From an uncultured Bryobacteraceae bacterium (GTDB lineage Bacteria > Acidobacteriota > Terriglobia > Bryobacterales > Bryobacteraceae), in the NCBI GenBank assembly GCA_937920635.1, contig CAKZUE010000008.1, forward strand, positions 1 to 64,000: a stretch of 64,000 nucleotides of DNA. Direction: 5' to 3'. A model generated the notes under the pieces. It ran no database searches, was not told the origin of the DNA, and saw only the letters and a list, made by a program, of their open reading frames with translations. Positions 1 to 9,364 of the stretch are shown here, piece by piece. The position numbers were made by a program, and so were the translations under genes. Numbering within the stretch: position 1 is the first letter of the stretch; every line of letters starts with the position of its first letter.

Positions 1-566
1 CCCTCCAGCGCGAGCCAGTGTTCGAGCGGCCACTGTTTCGACCCCCATCCGGCGAAAGGCGAAGCGAGGAGGAACGGCGAGCGCGGCAGCTCGCCCTCCT
101 CGCGCCCTTCCGGCAGAGGAAACTCGAGCACGCGGCGTGGAGCGCCGGCGGCGGCGGCGAGATCGAGGTTCATTTCGACGACGTGGGCGGCGCTCGAGCG
201 CACCCGCTCATGATAAAACAGCGCGGCGGGGCGTTCGCGCAAGAGCGCGCTGTCGAAGCCAAAGACGCGCCCGGCTCGGGAGAGCCGCGCCACGAACGCA
301 GACTGGATGAGCCCCTGGAAATCCACGGCGGCATCGAAGGGCTGCCGCCGCAAGCGCCGCAATGTCTCCAGCAGTGGCCGGAGACCGCGGCGGCGGAATT
401 CGAAAACCTCATCGGCAATGCCGCTGCCCTCGAGCAGCTCGCGGAACTGCGGTTTGACGATCCACGCGATTCGGACATCGCGCGCGGAACGGAGAGACGC
501 AACGGCGGGCAGAGCGTGAACAATGTCGCCCATGGCGCCAAGACGGATCACGAGGATGCGCTTCAT
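1..566 (-). CDS. Glycosyltransferase family 9 (heptosyltransferase I-like), 3' end outside window
   Basis: Translation from the ATG at 566 gives MKRILVIRLGAMGDIVHALP, the N-terminal signature of GT9 ADP-heptose:LPS heptosyltransferases, and stays open for 188 codons to the window edge. Further in come FDAAVDFQGLIQSA and SPFAGWGSKQWPLEHW, matching the mid-protein DxQGL and the start of the nucleotide-sugar domain. It would add heptose to lipid A-Kdo at the cytoplasmic face of the inner membrane. It begins 4 bases after the stop of the gene at 571-951, in the same direction, so it closes an LPS-core operon with waaF. WaaC is the most likely role; a WaaQ-type heptosyltransferase is the alternative. 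Only the first half or so of the protein is visible. Confidence 0.85.
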   Translation of the reverse strand, partial: MKRILVIRLGAMGDIVHALPAVASLRSARDVRIAWIVKPQFRELLEGSGIADEVFEFRRRGLRPLLETLRRLRRQPFDAAVDFQGLIQSAFVARLSRAGRVFGFDSALLRERPAALFYHERVRSSAAHVVEMNLDLAAAAGAPRRVLEFPLPEGREEGELPRSPFLLASPFAGWGSKQWPLEHWLALE

Positions 567-570
567 CGGA

Positions 571-951
571 TCAGGCGCCAAAACCCGCGGCTTCGGCGAT
601 GCGGCGGATGAGCTGTTCGCGCCACGCCAGGTGATCCGCGGTGAGGTCGACCGCCTGCCGCGGCGGCTGGCTGGAGACGATCACGGCATCCACGTGGCGC
701 AGCGCGGCCACCATCTCGGCGCGCGCCTGCGCGGGCAGGAGAGGATCGGGAGGCTCGGTGACGTAAACAACCAGGGATGAAGCGCCGCCTTTGAGCTGCT
801 CCAGTTGGGCGGCGTGTTGGGCGAGAAGAGGATCAAAGGGACCAGCGGCAAGCACGGCGCCCGCGGGAGGCTGCCATTGAGAGGGATCGCAGACGATCTT
901 GCGGCGCGTGTCCATCCCTTCCGTTGTAGCATCCGGCGCGCGGCGGCTCAT
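571..951 (-). CDS. Degenerate cytidylyltransferase-like (RfaE2-like) small protein
   Basis: A 126-residue protein whose ATG overlaps the stop of waaF (ATGA, 948-951). An alternative ATG at 915 has GGAAGG just in front of it. Near residue 35 it has AAGPFDPLLAQHAAQLEQLK, which follows the pattern GxFDxLHxGHxxxL of the nucleotidyltransferase half of HldE/RfaE. The HxGH motif is broken: the first histidine is replaced and only one His remains. The later RAEMVAALRHVDAVIV matches the conserved R..VLaaLr.VDaVv stretch of that family. It sits between two heptosyltransferases, as an ADP-heptose synthesis gene might. With the nucleotide-binding histidine lost it may be a non-catalytic relative. The fold call is inference. 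Confidence 0.62.
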   Translation of the reverse strand: MSRRAPDATTEGMDTRRKIVCDPSQWQPPAGAVLAAGPFDPLLAQHAAQLEQLKGGASSLVVYVTEPPDPLLPAQARAEMVAALRHVDAVIVSSQPPRQAVDLTADHLAWREQLIRRIAEAAGFGA

Positions 952-1955
952 GAGGCGTCGAGCAGTTCCAGGGCTGCGGACACCACGCGATCGGCGTTCA
1001 CGCGGGTCATGCAGCGGTGATCGATGGGACACTCGCGAAGCAGGCAGGGGCTGCACTCGACGGGTTCGCGGACCAGGCGCACGCGCGGGCCGAGCGGCGA
1101 GGTGGCCTCCGGATCGGTGGCGCCGAACACTGCGACCGTGGGCACGCCGAGAGCGGCGGCGACGTGCATGGCGCCGGAATCGTTGCTGAGGAAGAGCATG
1201 CACCGGGCGGCGAGGCGGATGAACTCGTCGAGCGAGGTGGCGCCGGCAAGGTTGCGCGCCTCCACGCCGCAGGCGCGGATCTCCGCGGCAACCTGCTCGC
1301 AAAGAGAATGCTCCGCAGGCGAGCCAAATACGCACACGGTTGCCGTGCAGCGCCGGGCGAGCTCAGCCGCGGCGGCGGCGAAGCGCTCCGGCAGCCAGCG
1401 CTTGGCCGAGCCGAACGCAGCGCCGGGGCTGACGCCGATGACCGGCTCCGGCTGGCGGGCGATTCTGCTGAGCGAGGGCTCAGGGCGCGGGGGAAGCAAG
1501 TCGAGCCAGCCGGCGCGGCGGAGAAGTTCAAGGTAGTTGAAGCTCTCATGCCTCGGGATCTCGCCGCGCTGAGGCGGTTCGATGGGATGCGTGAGCAGCC
1601 AGCCGCGGGCGTCGCGGGCGTAGCCGATGCGGACCGGGATGCGCGCCAGCGCCGTGATCAGCGCCGCATCAAAGGCGTTCTGCAACAGCAGCGCGCAATC
1701 AAACCTGCGGCGGCGGAGCTCGCCGGCGACGCGCAGGCGCTCGCGTACGGCGGCCAGGCGGGAACATTTCTTGTAGAGAATGATTTCGTCGGCAAAGTCG
1801 CCGAAGCGGTAGATGTCCGCCACCCAGGGCCGCGCCAGCACGGCGATGCGGGCGCCAGGGAAACGCGCCCGCACAGCCTGCACGGCCGGCAGGCTGAGAA
1901 TCGCATCGCCGACCCAGTTGGTGGCCCGGATCAGGATGCTGCCGTAGGAGCGCAC
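948..1955 (-). CDS. waaF: LPS heptosyltransferase II (GT9)
   Basis: A 335-residue protein transferring the second L-glycero-D-manno-heptose to the LPS inner core from ADP-heptose, in the cytoplasm. The start carries IRATNWVGDAILSLPA, the WaaF N-terminal signature (N-W-V-G-D). The C-terminal domain has SPGAAFGSAKRWLPERF, VCVFGSPAEH, LSNDSGAMHVAAALGVPTV and FGATDPEATSPLGP, the conserved nucleotide-sugar binding series of RfaF/WaaF. A Cys-rich tail (CSPCLLRECPIDHRC) is also usual for this family. Length is normal. It leads the minus-strand operon and overlaps the next gene by 4 bases. thiC lies 22 bases upstream in the same direction, so transcription may read in from it. Confidence 0.92.
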   Translation of the reverse strand: MRSYGSILIRATNWVGDAILSLPAVQAVRARFPGARIAVLARPWVADIYRFGDFADEIILYKKCSRLAAVRERLRVAGELRRRRFDCALLLQNAFDAALITALARIPVRIGYARDARGWLLTHPIEPPQRGEIPRHESFNYLELLRRAGWLDLLPPRPEPSLSRIARQPEPVIGVSPGAAFGSAKRWLPERFAAAAAELARRCTATVCVFGSPAEHSLCEQVAAEIRACGVEARNLAGATSLDEFIRLAARCMLFLSNDSGAMHVAAALGVPTVAVFGATDPEATSPLGPRVRLVREPVECSPCLLRECPIDHRCMTRVNADRVVSAALELLDAS

Positions 1956-1977
1956 GTTTCTCCTTCAGACGCGCGGC

Positions 1978-3351
<1,374 letters not shown>

Positions 3352-3444
3352 TCAATTATCCCAATTCGTCAGGGCGCTCCTGCGGCGCAGCTCCGTCGGG
3401 GTTCCACCACGCGCCGGGGCGTGGTAGGGTAGGCGTGGACCCAT

Positions 3445-3873
3445 ATGACGACGCGAAGGGACATCGACGCATTCCTGGCGCTGAAGCGCATCGCAGTGGT
3501 CGGCGTATCGAGGAAGGCGGCGAGTTACGGCAGGATGGTGTTCCGGGAGCTGAAGCGCCGGGGATACGATGTGGTTCCCGTACATCCGGAAGCCGCAGAG
3601 ATCGACGGGATTGCATGCGCCCGCCGGGTGGCCGACGTTCAGCCTCCGCCCGAAGCGGCGTTGATTCTGACGAGCCCGGCGCTATACGCGCAACTGGGCG
3701 CCGAGGCGAAGCAGGCAGGGGCGGCGGCTCTGTGGTTCCGGCAGAAGGGGCCTGCCATCGAGGGGGTGGCCGTGGTGGACGATGAATGCCCGCTGATGTG
3801 GCTGAAGGGCGCAGGCTGGATCCACCGGTTCCACCGGAGGCTGAGGCAATGGTCGGGCACGCTGCCCGGGTGA
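3445..3873 (+). CDS. CoA-binding domain protein (YccU family)
   Basis: A 142-residue single-domain Rossmann protein. It opens with RIAVVGVSRKAASYGRMVFR, the CoA-binding nucleotide loop, followed by GYDVVPVHPEA and ALWFRQKGPAIEGVAVVDDE, which match the small stand-alone CoA-binding proteins such as YccU. Family members bind CoA or a nucleotide; their role is not settled. It is divergent from thiC with 96 bases between the starts, and the next gene follows 15 bases after its stop, so the two may be co-transcribed. Confidence 0.85.
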   Translation: MTTRRDIDAFLALKRIAVVGVSRKAASYGRMVFRELKRRGYDVVPVHPEAAEIDGIACARRVADVQPPPEAALILTSPALYAQLGAEAKQAGAAALWFRQKGPAIEGVAVVDDECPLMWLKGAGWIHRFHRRLRQWSGTLPG

Positions 3874-3888
3874 AGAGAGAGGCAGATC

Positions 3889-5196
3889 ATGCAGTGGACA
3901 AGGAGATCGTTTCTGGCGGCGCCGGCGGGGCTGGCGCTGGATGGAGGCACGCCCGTGCGGGCTGTGCCGCTGCGGGCCCGGCACTTCGGGCCGCTGTATT
4001 ACGACGAATCGGAATGGACGTTTCTCAAGGAGGTCTGGCAGACGCGGAGCCCGTTCCGGTTCTGGAATTTCGAAAATCAATTGCCGGATAAAGTGGCCAC
4101 GCTTGAGCGGGAATTCGCCCAGAAAATGGGGGTGAAATACGCGTTGGCGGTGAATTCCGGCACAACCGCTCTGGAAGCCGCGCTGGCCGCTCTCGAGATC
4201 GGCCCCGGCGATGAGGTGATCGTGCCCGCCTGGACCTGGCACTCCTGCTTCCACGCGGTGGTGCGCCATGGGGCGCTGGCCGTGTGCGCGGAGATCGACG
4301 AGAGCTTCAACCTCGATCCGGCGCGCGTGGAAGCCGCCATCAGCCCGCGGACCAAGGTCATGATGATCGTCCACCTGCAAGGCAATCCGGCGGACATGGA
4401 CCGGCTGTTGCCCATCGCCAGAAAACGCGGGCTCAAGGTGCTGGAAGACGTCTCCCAGGCGGTCGGCGCCTCTTACAAGGGCAGGCGGCTGGGTTCGATG
4501 GGCGACATCGCCGCGGCAAGCCTTCAGGTGAACAAGACGATCAGCGCGGGCGAAGGCGGCATGGTCTACACCAACGATCCGCTGCTGTTCGAGCGCGCCG
4601 TGCGGTTCCACGATGTGGGCACGCTGCGGCGCGTGCATGAAGACTGGCTCGGAAAAGGGAGCCTGGAGGGCGTGCCGGGCTCGAATTTCCGCATGACCGA
4701 GTTCACCGGCGCGGTTCTGCTGAGCCAGGTCAGGAAGCTGGACCGGATCGTCGGCGATATCCGCGCCGTAGCCCGGCGTGTGTATGAGGGCATCGCGGAT
4801 CTGCCGGGGCTGAAAACGCGCCTGCTGCCGGACCCGGCAGGCGAACTGGGCGTGGGCGTGTACCTGGATCTGGGCACGAAGGAGGCGCGCGATCTGTTCC
4901 TCAAGGCCATGCGCGCGGAGAACGTGCCGGCTTCGCCGCCGTCGGGCTCGGTCGTGCTGCCGGTGCAGCCGTACGCGGAAAAGAAGCTGACCGTGCATCC
5001 CGAGTGGCCGACCTACAAGGTGGGGCGCGGACCGGACATCCGCTACGGCGCGGCGTCGTGTCCGCGAACCATCGATGTGCTGAACCGCTTTGGCGGCGTG
5101 CTGCTGGACCCGAAATTCAGCGAGGCGGACACCCGCGACATCGTATCAGCCATCCGCAAGGTGCACCCGCAGGTGGCGGGCAAGGCGAGCGGTTAG
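3889..5196 (+). CDS. DegT/DnrJ/EryC1-type PLP aminotransferase with Tat signal
   Basis: 435 residues. After an N-terminal twin-arginine signal (TRRSFLAAP, residues 4-12) comes a complete type-I PLP fold of the sugar aminotransferase (DegT/DnrJ/EryC1/StrS) family: AVNSGTTALEAAL around residue 90 (phosphate cup), VPAWTWHSC, LEDVSQAVGA (Asp187 for the pyridine nitrogen) and LQVNKTISAGEGG with Lys216 as the expected Schiff-base lysine. Such enzymes usually make amino sugars on nucleotide-sugars in the cytoplasm, so the Tat signal is unusual and suggests export of a folded, cofactor-loaded enzyme. AGAGAGG precedes the ATG at a workable distance. The next gene encodes a secreted beta-helix protein, hinting at a shared extracytoplasmic job. 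The substrate cannot be read from sequence. Confidence 0.88.
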   Translation: MQWTRRSFLAAPAGLALDGGTPVRAVPLRARHFGPLYYDESEWTFLKEVWQTRSPFRFWNFENQLPDKVATLEREFAQKMGVKYALAVNSGTTALEAALAALEIGPGDEVIVPAWTWHSCFHAVVRHGALAVCAEIDESFNLDPARVEAAISPRTKVMMIVHLQGNPADMDRLLPIARKRGLKVLEDVSQAVGASYKGRRLGSMGDIAAASLQVNKTISAGEGGMVYTNDPLLFERAVRFHDVGTLRRVHEDWLGKGSLEGVPGSNFRMTEFTGAVLLSQVRKLDRIVGDIRAVARRVYEGIADLPGLKTRLLPDPAGELGVGVYLDLGTKEARDLFLKAMRAENVPASPPSGSVVLPVQPYAEKKLTVHPEWPTYKVGRGPDIRYGAASCPRTIDVLNRFGGVLLDPKFSEADTRDIVSAIRKVHPQVAGKASG

Positions 5197-5226
5197 CCGG
5201 CGGTTCAGCGCGTATATCATGGGGCC

Positions 5227-7143
5227 ATGCTGAATGGCCTGATCCGTTTCCTCTTCGCAGCCGCTTTGTGCGCAGCCGCCGGGAGCGCCGCTGAATACCA
5301 CGTCTCGATCCGCGGCGATGACGGAAATCCCGGAACAAGGGAGCGCCCGCTGCGGACCATCATGGAAGCGGCGCGGCGGGCGCAGCCGGGAGATGTGATC
5401 ACGGTTCACGGAGGGACATACCGCGAGCGCGTGACGCCTCCGCGCGGAGGCTTGTCCGAACGGAAGCGGATCACCTACCGGGCGGCTCCGGGTGAACGAG
5501 TGGAGATCAAGGGATCGGAGGTGGTCAAGACCTGGGCGCACGACGGCGGCGATGTGTGGAAAGCCGTACTGCCGGAGACGTTTTTCGGATCTTACAACCC
5601 ATACCGCGACGAGATTCAGGGGGACTGGTTCGAGAGCCGCGGGCGCAGGCACCACACGGGCGAGGTCTACCTGAACGGCGAACCGCTGTGGGAGGCGGCG
5701 TCGCTGGACGACGTCCGGAATCCCAAGCCGTTTCCTCACGCCCGGCGGCCGGAGGGCGCGCTGCGCTCCTGGTACGCCGAGGCGGGACAAACAGAAACGA
5801 CAATCTGGGCCAATTTCAGCGGGAAAAACCCCAATGAAGAGATGGTGGAAATCAGCGTGCGCGACAGTTGCTTTTATCCCTCCGAGCCGGGAAAGGACTT
5901 CATCACGGTGCGGGGCTTCCGGATGATGCACGCCGCCACGCAGTGGGCGGCGCCGACGGCGGAGCAGATCGGACTGATCGGCACGCACTGGAGCAGGGGT
6001 TGGATCATTGAAGAGAACGTGATCAGCGACTCGCGCTGTTCCTGCATCACACTGGGCAAAGACCGGGCCACGGGGCACAACGTATGGACGAACGATCCTT
6101 CCAAGGACGGCGCGATCCACTACAACGAGGTGATCCAGCGGGCGCTTGAAGCGGGGTGGTCGCAGGAGAAAATCGGATCGCATATTGTGCGGAACAACGT
6201 GATTTTTCGCTGCGAGCAGGCGGGCATTGCCGGCTCGCTCGGGGCGATTTTTAGCCACATTTACGGAAATCATATTTATTCGATTTGGGAGAGGCGGCTG
6301 TTCACAGGAGCGGAAATGGCGGGCATCAAACTGCACGGAGCGATCGATGCGCGGATCGAAGGCAACCGGATTCACAACGCCGGGCGCGGCATCTGGCTGG
6401 ACTGGATGGCGCAGGGCACGCGGGTGAGCCGGAACCTGCTGTACGACAACACTTCCGACGATCTGTTCGTGGAGGTGAATCACGGGCCGTTCCTCGTGGA
6501 CAACAACCTGATGCTTTCGCCGCTCAGCCTGAGAGACTGGAGCGAGGGCGGCGCATACGTGCACAACCTGTTCGCCGGCGCAATCGAGAGCCGCCCGGAA
6601 CCGGCGCGGGAAACGCCTTTCCTCCGGCCGCATTCGACGCAGGTGGCGGGCGTCGTGGAGACGAAAGGCGGCGACAACCGCTTTTACAACAACCTGTTCG
6701 GCGGCGGAACAGAGGAGAAAAAGCCCGGCAGCGGCAGGGTAACGGGGTATGGATTGTGGATGTATGAGCGGCTTGAACAGCCGACTTTCGCGGGGGGCAA
6801 CGTGTATTTCCGCGGGGCGCGGCCGATGGCCGGGGACAAGGGTTCGGCGGTGGTGACGAGCGCGTTGAACGCTGAATGGGAGGAAGACGGAGACGCCGTG
6901 CGCATCTGGTTCGCCACGCCTCTCGACCGTGTCTGGAAGGTCGCTGAAACGAGACTGGTGGACAGCGCGCTGCTGGGAACAGCGCGCGTGTCAGGAGCGA
7001 GGTTCGAAGACACCGATGGGACGCCGTTGAGGCTGGACCGCGACTACTACGGAAACCGCCTGCTCCGGAGACCCACTCCGGGGCCGTTCGTCACCCTGCC
7101 GCCCACCCATTACCCGGTCTGGCCCATGCGGCGCGGACGGTGA
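5227..7143 (+). CDS. Secreted right-handed beta-helix protein (DUF1565-type)
   Basis: 638 residues with a Sec signal peptide ending at GSAAEYHVS (residues 1-21). Residues 22-75 hold the DUF1565-like opening: SIRGDDGNPGTRERPLRTI, then ARRAQPGDVITVHGGTYRER. The middle (about 240-480) is full of short turns with asparagine ladders such as IIEENVISDS, HIVRNNVIFR, IYGNHIY, RIEGNRIHNAG, VSRNLLYDN and VDNNLML, the signature of parallel beta-helix polysaccharide-active proteins. The overall plan resembles beta-helix glycosidases such as GH141, but I cannot identify catalytic residues with confidence. It starts 30 bases after the DegT gene on the same strand. A role in polysaccharide breakdown at the cell surface or periplasm is inference. 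Confidence 0.8.
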   Translation: MLNGLIRFLFAAALCAAAGSAAEYHVSIRGDDGNPGTRERPLRTIMEAARRAQPGDVITVHGGTYRERVTPPRGGLSERKRITYRAAPGERVEIKGSEVVKTWAHDGGDVWKAVLPETFFGSYNPYRDEIQGDWFESRGRRHHTGEVYLNGEPLWEAASLDDVRNPKPFPHARRPEGALRSWYAEAGQTETTIWANFSGKNPNEEMVEISVRDSCFYPSEPGKDFITVRGFRMMHAATQWAAPTAEQIGLIGTHWSRGWIIEENVISDSRCSCITLGKDRATGHNVWTNDPSKDGAIHYNEVIQRALEAGWSQEKIGSHIVRNNVIFRCEQAGIAGSLGAIFSHIYGNHIYSIWERRLFTGAEMAGIKLHGAIDARIEGNRIHNAGRGIWLDWMAQGTRVSRNLLYDNTSDDLFVEVNHGPFLVDNNLMLSPLSLRDWSEGGAYVHNLFAGAIESRPEPARETPFLRPHSTQVAGVVETKGGDNRFYNNLFGGGTEEKKPGSGRVTGYGLWMYERLEQPTFAGGNVYFRGARPMAGDKGSAVVTSALNAEWEEDGDAVRIWFATPLDRVWKVAETRLVDSALLGTARVSGARFEDTDGTPLRLDRDYYGNRLLRRPTPGPFVTLPPTHYPVWPMRRGR

Positions 7144-7218
7144 TGACACGGCCCCCTGCAATTGCGCGGACGGTAAGCGTGCTTTCGCCAGAGGACGGTG
7201 CGCGTTGCCGCGGCGTGG

Positions 7219-8130
7219 TCAGCGGATCAGGGCGAAGGCCTTTTTCATGGCGGCGGCGGTCGTTGCCAGCGCCTGCTCCGGGGGCATGGCGCGCAGCGCG
7301 GCGCTGAACGGCTCGCATCGCGCGGGGGCGTCGCAGCCGAGCTCGTTGAGCGTTCTGAGAAACTCGGCCAGCGGGATGACGCCGGTGGCCAGCGGCAGTT
7401 CGCGTTCCAGATCCTTCTGCTCGTCGCGGTCGCGGCCGGCGGGGGCGTCGTTCAGATCGATGGAGATGATATCGGAAGCCCTCAGGGAGCGCAGGTCATC
7501 CACCGTCTCGCCGGCCGTGTACCAATGCCAGCTATCGAGCACGAGGCCGACGTTGGGCCGTCCGATCTCGGCGATCAGCTCGCGCGCCTCGCGCATGGTG
7601 TGGACGAAGGGAAAGCGGCGGGCCGTCCAGGATGTCTTCGGGCCGACATATTCCAGGCCGAAGCGGCACCCGTGGTCTTCGAGCACTTGCGCGACGGCGC
7701 GCAGGCGGCGGGCATGGAGGCGGAAGTTTTCGATGTACGTCAGATCATCGCTGGCAGGCGCCAGCCATGTGGTCACACGGCTGGCGCCGGCCTGCTGGAG
7801 CGCCAATGCACGCTCCGGCAGCGCCCGCAGCCCCTTCTGGAATTCCTCCTCGCCGCGGCGGAAGTCCACGGGCAGGCCCGCCTGGCCCCACACGACGCCT
7901 GCCTGCTTCATCTTTTCCAGAAGCCCGGCTCGCGCATCAGGAGAAGCGGAAACCAGCCATGCCGAGTCAGCCGTCACCGCTTCGAACCCGAATTTCGCGG
8001 CGTATTCCACCGCCTGTGGCAATGAGGCCTTGACGCCAATGGAGCCGCAGTCAAGCTGGATCTTCATCCGCGTTGCGCCAGCGCCAGCGGTCATGAACGC
8101 CGCGCTGGCCATGAGGGTGCGTCTCGTCAT
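7219..8130 (-). CDS. Sugar phosphate isomerase/epimerase-like TIM-barrel protein, Tat-like signal
   Basis: 303 residues. The N terminus (MTRRTLMASAAFMTAGAGA) is a Tat-like leader. The rest reads as a xylose-isomerase-like TIM barrel (AP endonuclease family 2): KIQLDCGSIG for strand 1, FGFEAVTAD for strand 2, CRFGLEYVGP with a metal-type Glu, NVGLVLDSWHWYTAG (Asp and His ligands) and IISIDLNDAP. These enzymes isomerise or epimerise ketoses and inositols using a divalent metal. The gene is convergent with the beta-helix gene (75 bases between stops) and divergent from the small gene at 8175. Substrate unknown. Confidence 0.8.
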   Translation of the reverse strand: MTRRTLMASAAFMTAGAGATRMKIQLDCGSIGVKASLPQAVEYAAKFGFEAVTADSAWLVSASPDARAGLLEKMKQAGVVWGQAGLPVDFRRGEEEFQKGLRALPERALALQQAGASRVTTWLAPASDDLTYIENFRLHARRLRAVAQVLEDHGCRFGLEYVGPKTSWTARRFPFVHTMREARELIAEIGRPNVGLVLDSWHWYTAGETVDDLRSLRASDIISIDLNDAPAGRDRDEQKDLERELPLATGVIPLAEFLRTLNELGCDAPARCEPFSAALRAMPPEQALATTAAAMKKAFALIR

Positions 8131-8174
8131 ACAATTCCTTCCAAACCCCGCGCACAGATGCGCAGCGCTTCCTC

Positions 8175-8603
8175 ATGAGCTTATCACTTGAGCAGTTGCT
8201 CCAGCGGCTGGAAGACCCCGCCACCCCGGTGGTGTGGCTGGATCCCGCTCTTCCCGCGCAACTCTGGGCGGAACTGCCGGCTGTGGCTGCCGCCCGCGGC
8301 TTCCATGTGCTGAACCTGGCCGATGCGGGCCCGATTTTCGATCTGTGCTCACTGCTGGCCGCTTTCGGGCGCCTGCTGCCCGGGAGCATTTTCTACGATC
8401 ACAGCCTCCCCTCCCTGCGGACAGCTCTATCGAACTTGCAGCCACGGGCGAAGGCGGGATGCCTCGTGCTGTTTCCGGATCCGGATGCGCTGCGGCAGAA
8501 CGACGAATCCGCCTTCGAGGATCTCATCGAACTCATTGAAAACGTGGATGATCTTCGCCGTCGCATGGGCTGGGGAGGACTCAAGGCGGTCGTCCGCGAC
8601 TGA
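8175..8603 (+). CDS. Barstar-like small protein
   Basis: 142 residues, acidic, no signal peptide, no recognised catalytic motif. The pattern HVLNLADAGPIFDLCSLLAA, then a PxSLRTALSNL segment, then LVLFPDPDALRQNDESAFED, resembles the barstar (RNase inhibitor) layout: strand, helix, a helix that in barstar carries the barnase-binding acids, and a final Ala/Asp-rich strand-helix. The canonical YFGxNxDALxDCL core is only weakly kept (IFYDHSLPSLRTALSNL). No barnase-like RNase gene is next to it. It is divergent from the TIM-barrel gene and 62 bases upstream of the TetR gene. The barstar assignment is an inference from pattern and needs a profile search. Confidence 0.6.
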   Translation: MSLSLEQLLQRLEDPATPVVWLDPALPAQLWAELPAVAAARGFHVLNLADAGPIFDLCSLLAAFGRLLPGSIFYDHSLPSLRTALSNLQPRAKAGCLVLFPDPDALRQNDESAFEDLIELIENVDDLRRRMGWGGLKAVVRD

Positions 8604-8642
8604 GGGGGGCAAATTTTACGCAAAAAAATAATGCATCCACAA

Positions 8643-8689
8643 GCTAGTGTCTGCTATCTTAGTGCATGGTTATGTTAGCAGACGCTAGC
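8643..8689. promoter_or_regulatory. Inverted repeat, probable TetR operator
   Basis: Left arm GCTAGTGTCTGCTA at 8643-8656 and right arm TAGCAGACGCTAGC at 8676-8689 are inverted copies matching at 13 of 14 positions, separated by 19 bases. The repeat straddles the first possible start codons (8666 and 8672) of the TetR gene. The left arm overlaps a TGCTATCTT element that resembles an extended -10. A symmetric site at a TetR promoter is the usual arrangement for autoregulation; binding itself is inference. Confidence 0.65.
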
Positions 8690-9364
8690 CCAGGCGACTC
8701 TGGGGCTCAGGCGGCCAGCAAGGCGAAAGCCCGGATGACGGGGGCGCAAAGGCGTTCGGCCATCGTTCAGGCGGCGATCCGTCGCTTTGCGATGCACGGG
8801 TTCCGGGGCACGACGACGCGGGAATTGGCGGCGGCGGCGGGAGTGAGCGAACCGGTTCTCTACCAGCATTTCGCGACCAAGCGCGACCTCTACACGGCGA
8901 TCGTGGATCAGTTGATCGCCCAGGCGCACGAGCGGTTCGACGAGCGCGCCAAACAGCTGGAACCCGACGCGACAGACCGTCAGTTTCTGCAATGGCTGGG
9001 AGAAAGCATCCTGGCGTATCACTCGGAAGATCCTGACCGCGTGCGTCTCCTGGTGTTCAGCGCGCTGGAAGGGCACGAGCTGGCTGACCTATGGTATGAG
9101 AAAGCCACGCTGGACTTCATCCGCTGGGTCGAAAAGCATCTGGAAAAGCGCGTCGCGGCGGGGGCCATCGTGGCCGAGTCCCCGGAGCTGCTCGCGCGGG
9201 CATTTATCTTCATGGTGAGCCATTTCGGATTCGTGCGCCTGCTTTTCCCCAAGCAATGCGCGCCCGCTCCGGACGCGCGTCTGGTGGAAAAACTGGTGGA
9301 TATTTTCCTGTACGGAATCGCAAATCAGAGTCGGATTTCAGATGGAAGACATGGCGAATCATAA
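8666..9364 (+). CDS. TetR/AcrR family transcriptional regulator of the efflux locus
   Basis: Up to 232 residues. The helix-turn-helix is plain at about residues 30-75: AAIRRFAMHGFRGTTTREL, then AAGVSEPVLYQHFATKRDLY, a standard TetR recognition helix. The C-terminal half is an all-helical ligand and dimer domain without a recognised subfamily signature. Starts at 8666 or 8672 lie inside the inverted repeat. The ATG at 8735 (MTGAQRRSAIV) is nearer the domain edge and would leave the operator fully upstream, so the true start is uncertain. The 3' end overlaps the adaptor gene by 23 bases. It most likely represses its own operon and the pump, with inducer unknown. Confidence 0.9.
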   Translation: MVMLADASPGDSGAQAASKAKARMTGAQRRSAIVQAAIRRFAMHGFRGTTTRELAAAAGVSEPVLYQHFATKRDLYTAIVDQLIAQAHERFDERAKQLEPDATDRQFLQWLGESILAYHSEDPDRVRLLVFSALEGHELADLWYEKATLDFIRWVEKHLEKRVAAGAIVAESPELLARAFIFMVSHFGFVRLLFPKQCAPAPDARLVEKLVDIFLYGIANQSRISDGRHGES

